Source: an uncultured Oscillospiraceae bacterium (GTDB taxonomy: Bacteria; Bacillota; Clostridia; Oscillospirales; Acutalibacteraceae). From it: a DNA stretch of 32,392 nucleotides. The DNA lies in the NCBI GenBank assembly GCA_900549755.1, contig URPQ01000014.1, positions 1-32,392 on the forward strand. Reading direction: 5' to 3'. The notes under the pieces are model-generated. The model saw nothing but the letters and a program-made list of their open reading frames with translations. It did not search any database and was not told where the DNA came from. How positions within the stretch are numbered: the first letter of the stretch is position 1; every line of letters starts with the position of its first letter. Below are positions 30,434 through 32,392 of this stretch, in pieces. The position numbers and the translations under genes are program-made.

Positions 30434-31255
30434 ATGGTGAGCAAAACTCTCGATATTATAACTAAAGACGGTCTGACATACATTCAATTCCCGCGGCTTA
30501 CTGCCTGCAATGCCGTAAAGCATATCTTTTCAACGCGCATAGGCGGTGTAAGCAGCGGCGATTACGGCAGTATGAACCTCAGCTTTAACAGAGGCGACAG
30601 CCGTGAAAACGTGCTAAAAAACTATGCAATACTCTGTGGCGCGGCAGGCATTGATATTAACGACCTTGTACTCAGCCGCCAGACCCATACAAGCAACGTG
30701 CGCACAGTAACCGAGAGTGACTGCGGCACCGGTATTTTTAAGGATTCCTTTACCGATGTTGACGGGCTGATAACCAACCGTCCCGGCGTGGCGCTTGTAA
30801 CGCAGTATGCCGACTGCACACCTCTTTTATTCTGCGACCCTGTAAAACGGGTAATTGCAACCTCACATTCCGGGTGGCGCGGTACGGTAAAGCAAATAGG
30901 CGCGGTAACGGTGCGCAAAATGATTGAGGAATTCGGCTGCCGACCGGAGAATATAATTGCCGGAATAGGACCGTGTATCGGTCAGTGCTGCTATGAGGTA
31001 GACGATATAGTTATAAACGCTTTTAGGGAAATTCCTTATATTGACATTGCGGATATAGCAATAAAAAAAGAAAACGGCAAATATATGCTTGACCTTGCAG
31101 CGGCTAATAGGCTTATATTGCTTCATTCGGGCATTGCACCCGAAAATATTGACGTTTCGGATATTTGCACCTGCTGCAACAGCACCGAATTACATTCTCA
31201 CCGAGCGTCTCGCGGGCGGCGCGGAAATCTTGCCGCAATAATTGAGCTGAAATAA
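30434..31255 (+). CDS. pgeF: Peptidoglycan editing factor PgeF (YfiH / laccase-domain family)
   Basis: PgeF-type proteins remove wrongly incorporated residues from UDP-MurNAc precursors; older annotations call them polyphenol oxidases or YlmD. The 273-residue protein shows the catalytic set His85 (LSRQTHTSNV), Cys128 (QYADCTPLL) and His145 (ATSHSGWRG), and GIGPCIGQCCYEVD. The C-terminal CTCCNSTELHSHRASRG is also typical. It starts 7 nt after the phosphatase stop with AGGTTGA upstream, so it is probably read from the same transcript. Confidence 0.92.
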   Translation: MVSKTLDIITKDGLTYIQFPRLTACNAVKHIFSTRIGGVSSGDYGSMNLSFNRGDSRENVLKNYAILCGAAGIDINDLVLSRQTHTSNVRTVTESDCGTGIFKDSFTDVDGLITNRPGVALVTQYADCTPLLFCDPVKRVIATSHSGWRGTVKQIGAVTVRKMIEEFGCRPENIIAGIGPCIGQCCYEVDDIVINAFREIPYIDIADIAIKKENGKYMLDLAAANRLILLHSGIAPENIDVSDICTCCNSTELHSHRASRGRRGNLAAIIELK

Positions 31256-31260
31256 TATTT

Positions 31261-31512
31261 TTATTTATCAAATTGAGCTTTTATGCTCTCGTTTATGCGC
31301 GCGTCCATTCCGTTTGGCAGCAGCGCCATATCGCTTTCCTTTACGGAAATTTCGGCAATATCGGGGTTTTCGCCGTACCCCGGAAAGTAAACGTCCCATT
31401 CGCCGTTTATGCTTTCTTCTAACCAAATAACGCCTTGCATACCCTTATGTACGCCTTCCTTGGCGTACTTTTCTTTTTCAACGATTATTTCCACACAATC
31501 AAGATATTTCAT
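31261..31512 (-). CDS. Candidate immunity protein (DUF4926-like small beta-barrel)
   Basis: The 83-residue acidic protein has the pattern of short SH3-like proteins often found beside polymorphic toxins: VEIIVEKEKYAKEGVHKGMQ, then WDVYFPGYGENPDIAEISVKESD. It starts 2 nt after the stop of the upstream gene. Its ribosome site GGAGGT lies inside that gene's last codons, which couples the two, as expected for toxin-immunity pairs. The assignment is from memory of the family and from context. Confidence 0.6.
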   Translation of the reverse strand: MKYLDCVEIIVEKEKYAKEGVHKGMQGVIWLEESINGEWDVYFPGYGENPDIAEISVKESDMALLPNGMDARINESIKAQFDK

Positions 31513-31514
31513 TA

Positions 31515-32072
31515 CTATTTACCTCCATATGGTGTATTTAAATGTATATGACCATTTGGCTTTACCATCCAACCCGTAATAAACGAAACTGTTCCTTCTC
31601 CATTTTTTCTTGGTACTTCAACACGAATACTTATCCTTTGACCATGTTCGTTCAATAAACCAATTTGGTAATCTCCGTCTATATACTTTTGTAAGCCTTG
31701 CCTTTCAGTTTCATCTCTCAAATACTTAGCATCAGTGATAGAATATCCCCAACTTTCCAACATTTCTGCTTTTCCATGTTTATAAAAGTTTTCCGGATCA
31801 AATAGATACGGGTCAAACTTGGCATAAGCACTTTCCGCAGTGGCTTTTGTTAATACTTCATTATACGGCACATCCTCTAAAATACAATGGCAAAACCTGT
31901 GATGAGGCCACCTCGGTATTTTCTCATTCAAAAACCAGCAGCCGTCTAACTTCAGGCACTCCGCACAATGGCTTGTACTTAAATTTCGGTGCACCCATTT
32001 TTTCCACCGCGGTTCATCCGGCGCTTTTTCGCCCCTCAGCCCCGCAGTAAATAAATCGGATAAAAAGCTCAT
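31515..32072 (-). CDS. Candidate toxin: phage-head-like Cys/His motif plus C-terminal nuclease-like domain
   Basis: The 185-residue protein has an N-terminal half with CAEC (Cys36, Cys39) and HHRFCHC (His57-Cys63), matching the zinc-like motif of phage Mu F/SPP1 gp7-type minor head proteins. The C-terminal part (about residues 110-185) has alternating strands ending in FITGWMVKPNGHIHLNTPY, resembling BECR-fold RNase toxins. There is no signal peptide or large secretion domain. AAAGGAG is 8 nt before ATG. The gene looks more AT-rich than its neighbours, suggesting transfer. A small immunity-like gene follows, and a structured repeat lies about 107 bp upstream. No known active site is proven. 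Confidence 0.6.
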   Translation of the reverse strand: MSFLSDLFTAGLRGEKAPDEPRWKKWVHRNLSTSHCAECLKLDGCWFLNEKIPRWPHHRFCHCILEDVPYNEVLTKATAESAYAKFDPYLFDPENFYKHGKAEMLESWGYSITDAKYLRDETERQGLQKYIDGDYQIGLLNEHGQRISIRVEVPRKNGEGTVSFITGWMVKPNGHIHLNTPYGGK

Positions 32073-32152
32073 ATGTATAATACTCCTTTAATATTTTATT
32101 TTCAAGAGAATTATACATAATTCAGAACCGCCATTCACCGACATATATTTAA

Positions 32153-32178
32153 AAAATCCTGCCTTTCGACAGGATTTT
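32153..32178. terminator. Terminator-like hairpin next to repeat copy D
   Basis: AAAATCCTG-N8-CAGGATTTT, directly adjoining the left end of repeat copy D. Confidence 0.6.
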
Positions 32179-32392
32179 AGTTTGTTGATAAACCAAAAAA
32201 TCTATTTTTGCGGCGTTCGCGCCGCATCTCCGTTTTTCCGCTGACATGCGCGGCGGAAAAACACCTTGTAAGCGAAAAATAGCTTAAAAAGCTATTTTTC
32301 AAGGGCACTGGGGTGGTATTGGCGGGGATAGAGTGCAGTCAAAAATCTCTGATTTTTGCGAACGGCATTCCCGCTCAAATAAAGTGAGGTGC
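32179..32392 (+). mobile_element. Dispersed structured repeat, copy D (runs to window end)
   Basis: The left end AGTTTGTTGATAAACC is like copy C. The first hairpin is GCGGCG-TTCG-CGCCGC. The third is GAAAAATAGCT/AGCTATTTTTC. The fourth is CAAAAATC-TCT-GATTTTTG, where the second pair is A-T instead of the G-C of the other copies. The right end departs from the other copies after CATTCCCG and lacks the terminal hairpin, or is cut by the window. Confidence 0.8.

Noticed and set aside
1..32392. CRISPR array
   Set aside because: No regularly spaced short direct repeats were seen; the only repeated blocks are the four dispersed copies and their flanking duplications.

Overview
The window reads as chromosome of a Clostridia bacterium, most likely an uncultured gut Oscillospirales/Ruminococcaceae member. 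The reasons are medium GC, Firmicutes-type promoters (TTGACA-N17-TATAAT variants before nearly every operon), strong GGAGG ribosome sites, frequent TTG starts, an alpha2-type glycyl-tRNA synthetase, a YveK/CpsD/CpsB tyrosine-phosphorylation module and a GroESL operon. This placement is inference; no 16S gene is present.

Layout. 1-2.3 kb: the 3' part of glmS, then on the minus strand a small-multidrug-export-family membrane protein and a C39-like peptidase. 2.3-8.1 kb (minus): a polysaccharide flippase, secD-secF and an aspartate aminotransferase. 8.2-12.7 kb: a membrane-anchored cohesin-like protein, a pair of small conserved genes, glyS and a Na/Pi cotransporter. 12.97-14.5 kb (minus): two uncharacterised membrane proteins and a dCMP deaminase. 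14.9-19 kb: a secreted GH25-LysM muramidase, gap, several unknown genes and an XRE regulator. 19.1-25.2 kb: a tightly packed, translationally overlapping operon of murD, two M42 peptidases, an acetyltransferase-like protein, a PLP lyase and an unknown protein. 25.3 kb: a solitary 5S rRNA with its own promoter and terminator. 25.6-28 kb (minus): groES-groEL and a MarR-like regulator. 28.2-31.3 kb: the tyrosine kinase module and pgeF. 31.3-32.1 kb (minus): a candidate toxin-immunity pair. Cell-envelope work dominates: GlcNAc-6-P precursor supply (GlmS), peptidoglycan synthesis (MurD), proofreading (PgeF) and cleavage (GH25), polysaccharide export and its phospho-control, and protein export (SecDF).

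The most unusual content is a dispersed repeat of about 230 bp present four times (near 4.1, 12.7, 14.5 and 32.2 kb, both orientations). Each copy carries the same series of hairpins. Two hairpins keep pairing through compensatory base changes between copies, while a central block of about 40 nt is almost invariant. Two copies are bounded by direct duplications of terminator sequence, and a third abuts a terminator-like hairpin. It looks like a non-autonomous mobile element, or a mobile structured RNA, that favours intrinsic terminators. I do not recognise it as a named family. A second candidate system is the gene pair at the right end, a protein with a phage-head-like Cys/His motif and a C-terminal part resembling a small nuclease toxin, followed 2 nt later by a small immunity-like gene.
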